Assembly: GCA_002794735.1 (NCBI GenBank)
Contig: NBAZ01000047.1
Location: forward strand, 1 to 64,000
From: Pyrrhoderma lamaoense
Taxonomy: Eukaryota > Basidiomycota > Agaricomycetes > Hymenochaetales > Hymenochaetaceae
DNA: 64,000 bases
Reading direction: 5' to 3'
This document shows positions 1 to 13,337 of this stretch, one piece after another. The translations under genes and the position numbers were made by a program. Each line of letters begins with the position of its first letter. The first letter of the stretch is position 1. The notes under the pieces are model-generated. The model worked only from the letters and a program-made list of their open reading frames with translations. It made no database searches and was not told where the DNA came from.

Positions 1-3000
1 CATTCCAGACTTCTACCGTTCTTACTTTAAACTTACTGGATTGATCGTAGGCAAGCCCTTATCTGAAGTTAACGTGGTGCATAACGACCGCATTCCTGAA
101 CGTGAGTCTCAAAGGACAACGTCATTGATATCGATATACTTAACCCTCGTAGATTATTGCTACTCAAATCAACACCGATAAACGGATTAAGGAACTCGTA
201 AAAAATTTGATGGGATTATTCTCGGTCATAAAAGATACTTCCATTTTCAACAACCCATCTGATTCCTTACGTTTGGTCATCACCAATCTTTTCGAGTTCA
301 TTACACAATGCAGCACCTTTCTCCAATGTTATTTGCAGAAGAGATTCATAAGTAAGTTTTTGATTGTGGGCGCTACCTCACGTGTTGATTGGATGATGCT
401 ATTAGTCCTTCAGGAAAAGAAAGGTGCAATAGAGGATCTTGAAACTAGCTTAGTCAGCTTGAAGACAGATTTGATAGCGGCGTTTGATAGGCAGGGTGTC
501 ATTGAGGCGGAAATAAGGGCACTTAGAGAAGGTATGTTTAGATCTAGGAAACCTATCACCGTCCACTTATAAACTGATCTGCTATAGAATTAGAAAATAA
601 ACTGCGGCCGAAGTATGAGGGTGGGAGAGAGCGTCGAAGATGTTTGGAGGGGACACGGACAGAGCTGTTAGCAGAGGTAGAGAGATGGGTACAAGATAAG
701 AGTACGCCGAATGTGTTCTTTATTCTTGGTCATGCTGGTACGGGCAAAAGTACAGTTGCTACGACAGTCGCCGAATCATGTCGAGGTAGTCGACTTGGCT
801 CACATCAATATTTCATGAGAGGAAGGAGCAATCCCGCTTTCATCTTCCGAACTATTGCATATGGCCTAGCGAAACAAGACCAGGCTGTTGCAGAGGCTAT
901 CAAAGCGCAACTTGTTGATAACGATCTTGAGTCGGTTACACCAGATAAGGCATTCGAGGTCTTATTGTACGAGCCACTGCATGCGGTGACAAAGAAGGAA
1001 GAAATGAAGACCAACATTCTTACTGTTCTTGACGCATTGGACGAATGTGGAAATAGGGTGTCCCGAGGACCATATATCAGAATAATCAAGGAAAAGCTGC
1101 AGACATTGCCTCCCAACTACCGTTTTCTTATCACCAGTCGACCGGAAGAAGATATTGCTTCATCGTTGGAGCTAGAACAACTGGGAATACGCAACCGTTG
1201 GCTAGATCACACCTCAGACGATGCCAAAAAAGACATTCTTATGTACCTCAGTACTGAATTAGGGAGATTGAGGAAGACTGGTAGGATAGTAGTGCAGCCG
1301 GACTGGCCATGGGAAGAGAATATGAATATACTAGGCAGTGCTGCAGGTGGACTGTTCATATGGGCCTCAACTGCTGTGAGGTTGATCGAGAGTAAGAGAG
1401 GGAATATGGGAGGAGAGCTGAAGCGTTTAGTCAATTCCAAATCTTTATCACTGGGTGAATTGTACGCGACGGCATTTGAGGAATCACTTAGTTGGGACGA
1501 AGATATGAAGAGGGATTTCTCGAGAATATTTTCGTTGGTCATGTTCGGGAAGGAGCAGCTATCAGACACGGAGATCAACAACTTGTTAGGACTCGATTAT
1601 GGGAAGACACGGGGAATTCTCAATTCACTACATTCTATAGTCGCGTTCGAGCCTAGCCAGCCGGTCTGCCTGTACCACACCTCCCTATACGATTACCTGA
1701 TATCGAAGGAAACTCGTGAAAAGGTGTGGTTTATTGACGAAGAAAAAGAAAAGGTGCAAATTTCGCTGCGATGCTTCGAGTTGATGGAGGGGCTTCGATT
1801 CAATATCTGTGGGCTGCAGACATCATACAAGTTGAATAAGAACGTGAAGGATCTTGAGGATCGCGTCAAAAAGAATATCTCTGCCTCTTTACTATATGCC
1901 TGTCGTCATTGGGCTTCTCATCTGCGGGAGGTCCCTTATTCAGAAGAACTGTGCAAACAGCTCGAATCATTTGCGTTCAACCGGTTACTGTATTGGGTCG
2001 AGGTCCTCAGCCTGACAGGCTCGTTGTACGATTTTCTTTCGCAATCGCTCGGTAATGCCATCACTTGGATAGGAGTAAGTGATTCTGGATCAAATCATGA
2101 CTCAAACTAATATCTGTATAGAACAAGAACGCACAACTATCTGTATTTCTCCAAGATGCTCATGCTCATCTCCTCAGATTCATCGAGCCCATCTCCCAGA
2201 GTATCCCCCATTTGTATATGTCATTCCTCCCGTTAATGAGAGAGGAGTCCATCGTCGCTGAACACTACGCTAAGCAGGCAAAATCACTGACACGGGTCGA
2301 GTATGTCGGAAACAAGCCTAAAATGGCATGTACCAGGTATATAGGTGCTGGCGATGAGGTCAATTCTATCTCATACTCATCTGATGGTCTTCGAATTGCA
2401 TCGGGATTAGAAAATGGTGATATTGAGGTATGGGATGTGGTGAGAGGCAAACAGCTCCTCTGCCTACTTCAAGGACATTCGGACATAGTGACGAGTGTTG
2501 CATACTCTGGAGATGGAAGATATATTGCGTCGGGGTCTTGGGATAAGACAGTGCGGGTATGGGATGCGGTCACTGGAGAGAGTGCTTATTATGGTCCACT
2601 TGTTGGTCATTCAGACGAAGTTACTTCTGTCGCGTTTTCTGTAGACGGGAGATATATAGCATCGGGTTCTTATGATATGACTGTTAGGCTGTGGGATGCT
2701 GAGAGTGGTGCACCAGTCGGAGAGCCATTGAGAGAGCATTCAAGTGAGGTGGAATGTGTCGTATTCTCGCCCAATAAGCGCTACCTCGCGTCAGGATCAT
2801 GGGATGGAACTATCATTGTCTGGGAAGTAGAAAGCAGAAAGATGATCTCCGACCCATTCAAAGGCCACTCAGGGAAGGTCAACTCCCTGTCATTTTCTCC
2901 AAACAGCGAGCGAATTGTCTCAGGGTCATGGGATGAGACCTTTTGTGTATGGGAGGTGTCGAGTGGCAGAGTTTTGCGAGCATTCTCTGAGGACGGCATG

Positions 3001-4350
3001 GGCGACGTATTCTCGGTTGCGTTCTCTAGTGACGGCAAACATATTTTGTCGGGATCTTATGATGAAATAGTAAGAATGTGGAATGCAGAAGACAGCGATG
3101 CTCCTCCGAAAAGATTCGAAGGTCATACATACCCTGTTACATCTGTATCATTCGCACCTGACGGCAGGCACTTCGCCTCTGGGTCAGAAGGTGGGTCAGT
3201 CCGGGTCTGGGACGTTGAAGGAGGTGTGACACTTGCAGAATCGGAGTTTAAGGGACAAACACGTGCAATCAGAGCGATTGCGATTTCACCGAAAACAGGA
3301 AAGTATCTTGTCTCCGGTTCGTCCCATGACACACATCATAAAGTGCGTGTGTGGAATACAGAGAGTGGAGATTTTATAAAAGGTCCTCCAAAACAGTCTG
3401 ACGTATCCTCAGTCGCGTTTTCACCGGATGAAAATCACTTCGCTTCGGGATCATTTGGCTCAGTACAAATATGGAATATGATCGACGATGAATTTATCAC
3501 ATGCAACGGTCACACTGACTGGGTTTTCTCACTCGCTTTTTCTCCTGATGGAAAGCATATTGCTTCAGGCTCTCGAGACAAGTCAATCCGAATATGGGAC
3601 GTCGAAAGTGGCTTGTTAGAAGCAGGCCCATTCACTGGCCATACAGACTGGGTCTCCAAGGTCTGTTATTCTCCTGACGGAAAGAAGATTGTCTCTGGAT
3701 CACACGATAAAACCGTCCGTATCTGGAATGTTTCCAATAGCAGTCTACTTTACACTTTTCAAGGTCATTCTGATCAGGTCAAATCTGTCGCTTACTCTCC
3801 AGATGGTTTGTATGTTGTCACTGCACCTTATGACAGAACAATACAAGTCTGGAATGCTGAAACCGGCCAAGCAGCGTATGCTCCAATAACAGGTCATACG
3901 GACAGAGTTAACTCTGTGTGCTTTTCTCCCGATGGAAAGTGGATAATCTCCGTCTCTGCTGATAAGACTATCTACGTATGGAACGTGTCGACGGGCATTC
4001 TCTTCTTTCAAGCTCGTGTTGCATCATATGTCAACTCTATCGCTGCCTTCCCTACGTCTGATAGTAAGTATATCGAGTTTGTCTCGAGCTCCTTTGATGG
4101 GCCAATCTATATCTGGACTGTACATATCGAGGCAGAAGGAATGAAATGGCGTCTGGAAGATGATGGTTGGCTAACGGGAAACAACGGCGAATATCTGATA
4201 TGGATCCCCCCAGACCTTCGTCATTCACTGGTCCATGGGCCGTGCATCCGCACTCTAAATACACGATTTTCAACAAAATTGTATCTTTCAGCCAATCAAG
4301 GCGACCAGTGGACTGCTTGTTTTCCTTCTCCTGATCTATGTATCTCATAA
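1..4350 (+). CDS. Gene A: NACHT-WD40 NLR-like receptor, 5' partial
   Basis: The window opens inside an intron; visible exons are 51-101, 153-351, 406-531, 588-2074 and 2122-4350, all with GT/AG borders and consistent phase. They encode the helical region (from ASPYLKL-like residues on), the NACHT NTPase and 14 WD40 repeats. P-loop GHAGTGKST, Walker B VLDALDECG and RFLITSRPE are all present, so nucleotide binding should be intact. The C2 exons lie upstream of the window. The third visible exon is 9 nt shorter than in paralogues C, D and I but stays in frame. The tail carries the family motif GWLTGNNGEYLIWIPPDLR. By analogy with HET-E/HET-D (family knowledge), the WD40 part would sense a ligand and the NACHT part would oligomerise; the actual ligand is unknown. 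The last third of exon 8 and the start of exon 9 are almost identical to gene K, suggesting gene conversion or recent duplication. Confidence 0.9.
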
Positions 4351-4960
4351 TATCCTTCCTTAATCTTACGAGTTTATCCGCATCATTATCTATATCTTAC
4401 TATGTTTTCTTAACCTACACTTTTGGGCTTGCGTCATTTTCATGTTTTAGTACTGCAGTAGCATCAATTATGATACCAATGTATACAAGTACTCTTTCTA
4501 TTAGCCTCTTCCACAATTGCACTCAATGTCCTTCTCTTTGTGTCTCTACTAGCCCTTTCGTCATTCAATTGGTCCGCACTTATGTATTAATACTTCTCAG
4601 GAGAACTCGGATCTGAGTAGTCTATAGCTCGTCTCGGGAGTGATTGGATGATATACTATAAGCTGACGCTATGCATGGTCGTATAAATCTAATCATTCTT
4701 TATCATCTCACAACATCTTTAGCCGTCATAAGAAAAGTTCAGATAACTATCCATATATCTAATCAACCTCTGTACATTCTTTTTTTTTTCTTTATCGCTA
4801 ACCTCACTCGCACTCTCAGAGTGTGTTAGAAACTTATTATGAGCTTTCTACGCTTCACTGCTACTACTTGAGGAGAGCTAAATATCCATTGATTTGTGTA
4901 CCTTGATTACTGCGTAGTTCAAGACCAAGGTTGCTTCATTCATTTGCACGTAGGACAGAT
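4351..4960. repeat. Spacer A-B, member of a triplicated segment
   Basis: No gene is seen. The sequence from the stop codon of gene A to the edge of pseudogene B is closely similar to the spacers after gene F (38794-39404) and gene K (56967-57589). All three run from a shared 3' untranslated stretch through a 'ctcgcactctcagagtgtg' block to 'catttgcacg'. It is therefore part of a segmental duplication that carries the gene 3' end together with the following pseudogene. Confidence 0.75.
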
Positions 4961-6819
4961 AAGGAAAGAGCAACCTCGCTTTCATCTTCCGAACTATTGC
5001 ATATGGCCTAGCAAAACAAGATCAGGTTGTTGCAGAGGCTATCAAAGTACAGCTTGTTGATAACGATCTTGAGTCAGTTACACCAGATAAGGCATTCGAG
5101 ATTCTACTGTACGAGCCACTTTGCGAGGCAGTGAAGAAGGCAGGGACGAGGACCAATGTTCTTACTGTCCTTGATGCGTTGGACGAGTGAGGAAATAGGG
5201 AGACCCGAAAGCGGTATATCAGACTGATCAAGGAAAGGCTACAAACTTTACCTCCCAACTACCGCTTTCTTATCACGAGTAGGCCGGAGGAAGATATCAC
5301 ATCACCTGAAGAGCTGAAAAGGTTAGGGATTTGTAACATATGGCTTAGTCACGACACGGATGATGCTAAGGATGATGTCCTGATGTACATCGAAAACTAA
5401 CTAAACATATCAAGGAAGGCTGGTAGGATATCTGTAGAGTCTGTCTGGCCATGGGAGAGTATGAAAATATTGAGTGATGCTGCAGACGGACTATTCATAT
5501 GGGCAGCAACGGCGGTGAGGCTCATCGAAAAGAAGAAAAGGAATAAAGCAGGTGAGCTAAGACGGTTGGTATATACAAAATTGCTATCACTCGATGATCT
5601 GTACGCGGCTGCACTGGAAAACTCTCTCGATTGGGGCGATGAAACGAAAAATGATTTTTCTAGAGTGTTTTCGCTTATTTTGTTTGGAAAGGAACAGCTG
5701 TCACCAAGTCTATAGATATGTTGTTGGGATTTGATTATGGAACGACACAAGGCATTCTTGAATGTTTACGTTCGTTGATTGCATTCGATCCTGATCAACT
5801 AGTTCGCTTGTATCATACATCACTACACGACTATCTAATTTCGGAAGGCGCTCGTGGAAAGGCGTGGTTCATTGACGAAAAAAGGGAAAAGGAACGGATT
5901 TCACTGCGATGTTTCGAGCTGATGGAGGGGCTTCGATTCAACATCTATGGACTGACTTCATCGTATAAGCTGAATAAAGATGTGGATAATCTAGAGGGTC
6001 GCATGATAGAGAACATATCTGCGTCGCTGTTATACGCTTGTCGCCATTGGGCTATTCATCTACGCGAAGCCCTAATTCGAAAGATATACTTAATCAAATC
6101 GAGTTCTTTGCGTTCAATCGTCTGCTATATTGGATCGAGGTCCTGAGTCTAACTAGCTCCTTATACGCATTTTTTTGCCAACCCTCGATAATGCAATTAC
6201 TTGGAATTCTTTGACCGGCAACCCACTCTCCACTCTCAAAGGTCATGAAAACTGGGTCAAGTCTGTCGCTTACTCCTACGATGGACTATATATCGTCTCT
6301 GGATCTGATGATAAAACAATTCGAGTTTGGAACGTTAAAACTGGCCAAGTAGCGGGTAGTATAATAAGAGACCATGTGGAAAGTGTAAACTCGGTGTGCT
6401 TTTCTTCCAATGGTAAATGGATAATTTCAGGATCGGACGACAGAACTGTCTGCGTATGGAATACATCAACTAGTATACTCATCTTTCAATCTCGTGCATC
6501 AACATATGTCAAGTCTGTCACACCATTCCCTACAACCGATAGTAAACATATTGAGTTTGCCTCCAGCTCCGAAGACGGAACAATCCATGTTTGGTCTGTA
6601 GATACCAAGTCGGAAGGAAATATCTGGCGCCTAGAAGATAATGGCTGGCTCACTGAAAGTGATAACAAATTACTGATGTGGATTCCCTCAGATCTCTGTC
6701 GCTCCCTCGTTCATGGGCCACGCACCCTTAATACACGCTTTTCAACGAAATTGTGCTTATCAGACTATCAGGGTGACCAATGGACTTCCTGCTTTCCCTC
6801 TGAAAATACCTCATCTTGA
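4961..6819 (+). pseudogene. Pseudogene B: truncated NACHT fused to last WD40 repeats
   Basis: Homology to exon 8 begins abruptly near 4961, after the position where the P-loop would be, so the C2, helical region and Walker A are missing. The NACHT frame is broken by TGA at 5188-5190, which replaces the cysteine codon of the DEC Walker B motif, by TAA at 5398-5400, and by frameshifts near 5700 and 6075. At about 6210 the end of exon 8 runs straight into WD40 repeat 11/12, so intron 8 and roughly ten repeats have been deleted. The remaining 6175-6819 frame holds the last three repeats and the conserved tail (WRLEDNGWLTES..LLMWIPSDL) and is open. A short WD40 peptide is conceivable but nothing suggests a promoter for it. 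Confidence 0.88.
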
Positions 6820-6949
6820 TGTTACAAATATATTCGTATTACTATTTGTATTTATCAACTTTATTCAACATAACTCTGTACTCGTGGCAGTTTAGTATGA
6901 GTTAGTGTGACGGTAACACTTGGAATCTGCCATTTATTTAGTACGTATA
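6820..6949. other. Short spacer after pseudogene B
   Basis: AT-rich 3' flank of pseudogene B. No gene or repeat is recognised before the inverted WD40 fragment that follows. Confidence 0.5.
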
Positions 6950-7115
6950 TGACATATTCGTACTAAATACTTGGCGGATTCCGAAGTAAAAATGAAATGC
7001 ATAACCCAGGAAGAATGTCCTCGTAAAGGACCTTTGGTTAAATCTCCGCCCTCCGTAGTCCAGACACACACTGCCACTGTGCAATTGGTGGAGCCAGAGA
7101 CAAGAAACTTTCAAG
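6950..7115 (-). pseudogene. Inverted WD40 fragment
   Basis: Read on the minus strand, this stretch matches the junction of WD40 blades 8 and 9 of the family, closest by eye to gene E around 28670-28800. It reads LVSGS, then VCVWTTEGGDLTKGPL, then RGHSSWVM, followed by a decayed FTSE stretch. It is the only family sequence in the window in reverse orientation and directly abuts repeat copy 1, which is also inverted. It has no start, no flanking exons and loses the frame at its 3' end, so it is a relic. The most economical reading is one inversion that carried the WD40 piece together with the repeat. Confidence 0.7.
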
Positions 7116-7131
7116 CTATCAGTGAAATCGC

Positions 7132-7847
7132 TGTAGGACCAACTAAGTAGATAGCCGGTCGTAGTGTATTCATAATGCAACTTGTAACTCGCCCGAAGAG
7201 TCCATTACTGATATACTTCCTTACTTACTCTCATCCGCGCGTCTGGCCTATTTCTCTTACTATTTAGCTTCACTTTCTACTCTTACTCAAGGATAAATTT
7301 CGTTTATATGGTCCCCTCGTTTTTGATAGCTTTAAACTTTTGCCCAGTGACATATAGCCACCTGGACGCCATGCTTTCCTTATTATCTACCCTTTATCTC
7401 GCGTTTTGCTATATAACCCTCCAGATTTGAGGCCGTAGTGGAGGAAAAAAATTCCTCCCACTCAATTCCTCTCAATCTACCCCCACCCCCGAGGAGCTCT
7501 CTGATGGCCCCCTGTACCCCTTAACTACCACTCCGCTACTTAATTGGGCTGCCCGGACTCGCTTGTAACGCTCTGACTGTACTACAAGTCGTCCGGGCGG
7601 ACTGAAATACATACACTTTTATCTCAAACTACGGTCTCAGTCGGGGCTCTTCTACTGGTCAGTGAAGTCTTAGCACGCCCTAATGTCGCTATCTGTCTCT
7701 ACGCTCCGGCCGAAGTCGAATTCCTCGCTTTTTAGCCCCCAAAACTGAGCCAGAGCATTGTGTCTGGTGTAGGCAGGCTCATAGCCCCAAGTCCTCGCCA
7801 CTACATACGACTAAAAGGTTCAACTCTGACTCAAAGTTGAGTTTTCA
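7132..7847 (-). mobile_element. LTR-like repeat, copy 1 (inverted)
   Basis: Reverse complement of the element at 22038-22787. In that orientation it starts TGAAAACTCAA and ends near GGTCCTACA (TG...CA), contains a TATA-like 'ataTAgc..' stretch and a G-rich tract (seen here as the C-run at about 7482), and encodes nothing recognisable. The TG...CA ends and internal TATA-like box fit a solo LTR, but I see no clear target-site duplication, so the class is unproven. Confidence 0.6.
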
Positions 7848-8251
7848 CCAGGTTCTTGAAACATCAAGTTTTTTGATATCCATTTAAATCATATCATCAT
7901 GCATGCGACTAATGAATGAGACTTTCAGAAGTTTGATGTAACTCGGTTTGGCAGGCATGCATGACTCTCGTATCTAAGCATCATCTAGGACTTCTGGTAT
8001 AACCATGAGGTTCCCTACATCAATTTCTTGAGAAGGACATACGCATCAGATATATCAGTCCCTCCTTGCGGGATTTTTGAATTGCTTTACTATTGACTTC
8101 TGTCCCACTATCATCAAGAATTGATATCAACGCACACATGGCTGCCACGAGGCGCTTCTTCGTATTAGCTTCATCTCCCACACATATACTCCTCAGTTTT
8201 TTCTAATCCCCCGTCCTCCTTACTCCTTAAGCCTTAGTTGATGCCTTGGCC
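7848..8251. other. Spacer upstream of gene C
   Basis: No gene found. There is a short direct/inverted repetition of 'catgcatg' at about 7900 and 7955, and a pyrimidine-rich leader just before the ATG at 8252. The promoter block conserved in front of D, E, F, I, K and M is not obvious here. Confidence 0.5.
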
Positions 8252-11200
8252 ATGCCTTCATTCTACACCCTTCGAGGTTCGTTTTCGAGTACTATAGCTT
8301 TTTTTGACCATCTATCTAACTCCCCATACTAGTTTCTCGTTCTGATATATCCTTACCCGCCAAAGCAAGAGCGTCAGATATATACGCCAAGATCACATAT
8401 GGCGATCAGAGCTTCAGAACGAGATCAGTAAGCGAACTACCACCTACGTGGAACGAGACATTTCCGATGTACGTCTAACACTTAATCCCTCTATTATCAT
8501 CACGAAAACTGACTCCATTTCATAATTTAGCACGTGTTCGGACAACGGGACCAGGATTGCGATTGAGTTGAAGAGGGAATCTTTTATCGGAAATAGGCGA
8601 ATTGGATATAGAGAATGTGTACTGAGTGACCTGCTTACTGAGGACAAGAACAGCGAAGGTGTGTCTCTAGTAGAATCTATGCTCGTTCAAACACTGATAA
8701 ACGAACAATAGATATTCATATTTCCCTAAAATCAAAGTCTAGATCACAGCACTCCATCTTCTTACGACTTCGATCATCCGACGAAACGAAGAATGCTGAG
8801 ATAACTCTCATTAATCTTGCTCGAGTCCTCCTTGACATCGAATTCGGTTATCACGACGATCTTGCGGAGGACGTTAACATAATTTTTGATACGGCAAAGC
8901 GTGTAGCAAAGAGTAATGCATGCCAATCGCTGGTAGAACTGGGTTATACTATCACCGCATTTGTCGATTTTGGAGGTAGCATAGCAGATGTGAGTAACCT
9001 TAAGGTTATTACTGTCCTTCGTTTTCATGTTGACTGGATCCTTGGCAGGCAAGCCCATATCTGAAAGTAGCGTGGTCCATAACAACAGCATTCTTGAATG
9101 TGAGTTCGCGTACAGCATCGATTTTTACTTTGATTTACTTAGTCCCTCTAGATTATCGCTACTCAGATCAATACTGATAAACGGATCAGGAGTCTCGTGA
9201 AGAGTCTCATGGAATTATTCTCAGTCATCAAAGACACTTCTGTTTTCAATAACCCATCTGATTCCTTACGATTAATCATCACCAACCTCCTCGAGTTTAT
9301 CACACAGTGCAGCACTTTTCTCCATGACTATACGCGAAAGGGCTTTATAAGTGAGTTGATTGTTAGTACTTGCTACCTCATGCGTTGATTGGATGGTGCT
9401 ATCAGTCCGAGCGATCCTTCAGAATAAAAAAGCTGCAATAGAGGATCTTGAAACTAGATTAGCAAACTTGAAGACGGATTTGATATCGGCATTTGAGAGG
9501 CAGGGTACTATTGAGGTGGAGATAAGAGCACTCAGAGAAGGTGAGCATAGATCTAGGACAACATCAATGTCCACTCATGATTTTACTTGTGACAGAGCTA
9601 GGAAAGAAACTGAAACCAAAGCATGAGGGCGGGCGTGAGCGTCGAAGATGTTTGGAAGGAACAAGGACAGAGCTGTTAGGAGAGGTAGAGAGATGGGTGC
9701 AAGACAAAAGTATGCCAAATGTACTCTTCATTCTCGGCCACGCCGGTACTGGGAAGAGTACGATCGCCACAACAGTTGCGGAATCATGTCGATATACGCG
9801 GCTTGGCTCACATCAGTACTTTGTACGAGGTCAAAGCGACCCCGCTTTCATCTTTCGAACAATTGCACATGGCTTAGCAAAACAAGATCAGGCTGTTGCA
9901 GAGGCTATCAAAGCACAACTTGTTGATAACGATCTTGAGTCAGTTACACCAGATAAGGCATTCGAGGTCTTACTGTACGAGCCACTTCACACGGTGGTAA
10001 AGAAGAAAGAGACTAAAGTCAACGTCCTTACCGTCCTTGATGCGTTGGACGAGTGCGGAAGTAGAGAGACTCGAAAGCCATACATCAGACTGATCAAAGA
10101 AAAGCTACAAACATTACCTCCCAACTACCGCTTTCTTATCACGAGTAGGCCGGAAGAGGATATTGCTTCATCTGAGGAGCTGAAAGGGTTAGGAATAAAC
10201 AGCATATGGCTTAGTCACAACACGGATGATGCTAAGAATGATGTCCTGATGTACATCAAAACCGAGTTAGGGAGGTTAAGAAATACTGGTAGAATATTAG
10301 TAGGGCCTGAGTGGCCATGGGAAGAGAGTATGGAAATTTTAGGAAATGCAGCAGGTGGTCTATTCATATGGGCAGCGACGGCTGTGAGGCTCATCGAAAG
10401 CAAGAAACAGAATAAAGCGGGAGAGCTAAAGCGATTAGTAGATAAAAAGTCTCTCTCGCTTGACGATCTTTATGCGACTGCACTCGAAACCGTTCTCGAT
10501 TGGGATGATGCGAAAGGTGACTTTCAGAGAATAATTTCGATAATCCTATTTGGCAAAGAACAGCTTTCAGCCACGTCTATCGATACGTTGATGGGACCTG
10601 ATGATGGAACGACACAAAACACTCTCGAATGTCTGCGTTCGCTAGTAGCGTTCGGGACTGACGAACCAGTTCGCTTGTATCATACCTCACTGTACGACTA
10701 CCTGGTCTCGAAAGAAACGTGTGAAAAGGCGTGGTTTATTGACGCAGAAAAAGAAAAGGCGAATATCTCTCTGCGATGCTTTAAGCTGATGGAAAAGCTT
10801 CAATTCAACATCTGTGATCTGGAAACATCATACAGTCGGAATAAAGACGTACCTGGACTTGAGGATCGCGTAAGAAAGAATATCTCTGCCTCGCTACTAT
10901 ATACCTGCCGCCATTGGGCTTCTCATCTCCGGGAAGCCCCATACTCGGAAGATCTGTGCAAACAGCTCGAATCATTCGCGAAAAATCGGTTACTGTTTTG
11001 GGTCGAGGTACTCAGCCTGACTGGCTCGGTATACGATTTTCTTTCGCAACCGCTGCAGGATGCCATCACCTGGATAGGGGTAAGTGTTGCTGAATTGAAT
11101 CATGGTTTAAACTAAAATCTGTACAGGGAAAACACTCGCGGCTGACTGCCTTTCTCCAAGATGCCCATGACCAGTTCCTTAGATTCATCGAACCTATCTC

Positions 11201-13337
11201 CCAAAGTATCCCCCATTTGTATATCTCATTCCTCCCGTTAGTGAAGGAGGGCTCTATCGTCGCTGAACACTACGCCAAGAGAGCACAGTCACTGACACGG
11301 GTCGAGTATGTTGGAAACAAGCCCCGAATGGCATGTACCAGACAAATGAATGTTGGTAGTCGGGTCAATTCTATTTCATACTCGCCTAATGGTGAACAAA
11401 TCGCATCTGGATCAGAAGCGGGTGTGATTGAGGTATGGGATATAGTGTGTGGCAGACGACTCCTGGGTCCACTTCAAGGGCATTCAGACAGAGTGACGAG
11501 TGTTGCATACTCTGCAGATGGGAAATATATTGTGTCGGGGTCTTGGGATAAGACAGCGCGAGTATGGAATGCGGTCACCGGTGAGGGTGCATATGATCCA
11601 CTTACTGGCCACTCAGGCTTTGTAACTTGTGTCGCGTTTCATGGTGACGGGAAGTTCATAGCATCGGGTTCTTATGATAACACTGTTAGACTGTGGGATG
11701 CTGAGAGTGGTGTACTAGTGGGAAAGCCGTTGAGAGGGCATTCAAAAGGTGTGCGTAGTATCGTATTCTCACCCAATGGACGCTATCTTGCGTCAGGATC
11801 AGAGGATGGTACCATCATTGTCTGGGACGTACAAAACAGAAAGATGGCCTTTGACCCGATCAAAGGCGGCTTAATAGTGGTCAGCTCCCTATCGTTTTCT
11901 CCAGATAGTGAGCGAATTGCATCAGGGTCATTGTGGGGCAATATTCGCATACGGGAAGTGTCAATTGGCAAAGTATTGAGTACATTCTCTAAACATGGAA
12001 TGGGCATGGTACAGTCGGTTGCGTTCTCTAGTGACGGCAAACATATTCTGTCGGGATCTGATGATTGTATAGTAAGGGTGTGGAATGCAGAAGACAGCGA
12101 TGCTCCTCCAAAAAGATTCGAAGGCCATACTTTTAACATAACGTCTGTCTCGTTTGCACCTGACGGCAGGCACTTTGCCTCTGGGTCGGAAGATGAAACG
12201 ATCAGAGTCTGGGATGCTGAAAGAGGTGTGACAGGTACAGATTCAGAGTTCAAGGGACAAACACGTGCAATCAGTGCAATTGCGATTTCACCGAAAACAG
12301 GAAAGTATCTTGTCTCTGGCTCGTTCGATAGGACAGTGTGTGTGTGGAATACGGAGTGCGGAGAACTAATCAAAGGTCCTTTACAGTCTGGTCCGGTACT
12401 GTCTGTTGCGTTTTCACCGGATGAAAATCACTTCGCTTTGGGATCACATGACAATTCATTACTAATATGGAATATGATCGATGATGATTCTGTCACATGC
12501 AACGGTCACGCTGCCTGGGTTAACTCACTCGCTTTTTCTCCTGATGGCTCTCGTCTTGCTTCAGGCTCTGGCGACACATCAATCCGAGTTTGGAGTGCTG
12601 AGAGTGGCTCATTGGAAGCAGGCCCTCTTATTGGCCATACAAGCGGGGTCCACACAGTCTGTTATTCTCCTGACGGAAGGAAGATTGTCTCCGGATCAAA
12701 GGACAATACCATCCGTATCTGGAAAGCTTCTAATGGCAGTCTACTTTCCACTTTTGAAGGTCATGAAGGGCGGGTCTTATACGTCTCTTACACCTCTGAT
12801 GGATTATACATCGTCTCCAAGTCCCATGACAGTACTATGCGAGTCTGGAACACTGAAACTAGCCAAACTGCGCGTATTTCATCAACAGGACATGCGTTCA
12901 TGATTAACTCAGTGTGCTTTTCTCCCGATGGTAAGTGGATAATTTCCGGCTCTTCTGATAAAACTATCTGCGTTTGGAATGCGTCGACTGGCGTTCTCTT
13001 CTTTCAATCCCGTGTTTCATCATCCATCAACTCTGTCGCTGCTTTCCCGACGTTTGACAATAAACATATCAAATTTGCCTCTGGATCGAAGGATGGGATA
13101 ATACACATCTGGACTGTAAATGTCGAGTCCGAAGGAGAGAAATGGTGTCTGGAAGATGATGGATGGCTCACTGGAAGAAACGGTAACTTGCTTATGTGGA
13201 TTCCCCCAGATCTCCGGCATTCAGTCGTAAATGGTCCACGCACCCTAAATACACGCTTTTCAACTAGTTTGGACTCATCAGTCTATCGAATAGATCAATG
13301 GACTGCTTGTTTTCCCTCAAATACTTCTCTTGATTAG
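8252..13337 (+). CDS. Gene C: C2-helical-NACHT-14xWD40 NLR-like receptor, intact
   Basis: Exons 8252-8276, 8333-8468, 8531-8658, 8712-8989, 9049-9099, 9152-9350, 9406-9540, 9596-11079 and 11127-13337 join in phase to 1,548 residues. The ATG at 8252 (MPSFYTLR) was chosen because it aligns with the first exon of every paralogue; an ATG 11 nt upstream is out of frame. Residues about 1-120 form a diverged C2-like domain (ASDIYAKITYGDQSFRT..LPPTWNETFP), about 120-317 a helical region, about 318-812 the NACHT part (GHAGTGKST, VLDALDECG, RFLITSRPE), then 14 WD40 repeats and the tail LLMWIPPDLR. Its C2 exons are the most diverged in the array, while its exon 8 is nearly identical to that of gene D. 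No lesion is seen. Role inferred: intracellular recognition receptor of the HET-E/NWD type. Confidence 0.93.

Noticed and set aside
2079..2261. Open frame MILDQIMTQTN... overlapping the exon 8/9 intron of gene A
   Set aside because: It runs through a well-supported intron and the wrong frame of exon 9; the spliced frame matches all paralogues.
11783..12373. Long antisense open frames opposite the WD40 exons (e.g. 196 codons)
   Set aside because: They mirror the repeated WD40 coding pattern on the other strand and occur at equivalent places in several paralogues; no independent features.
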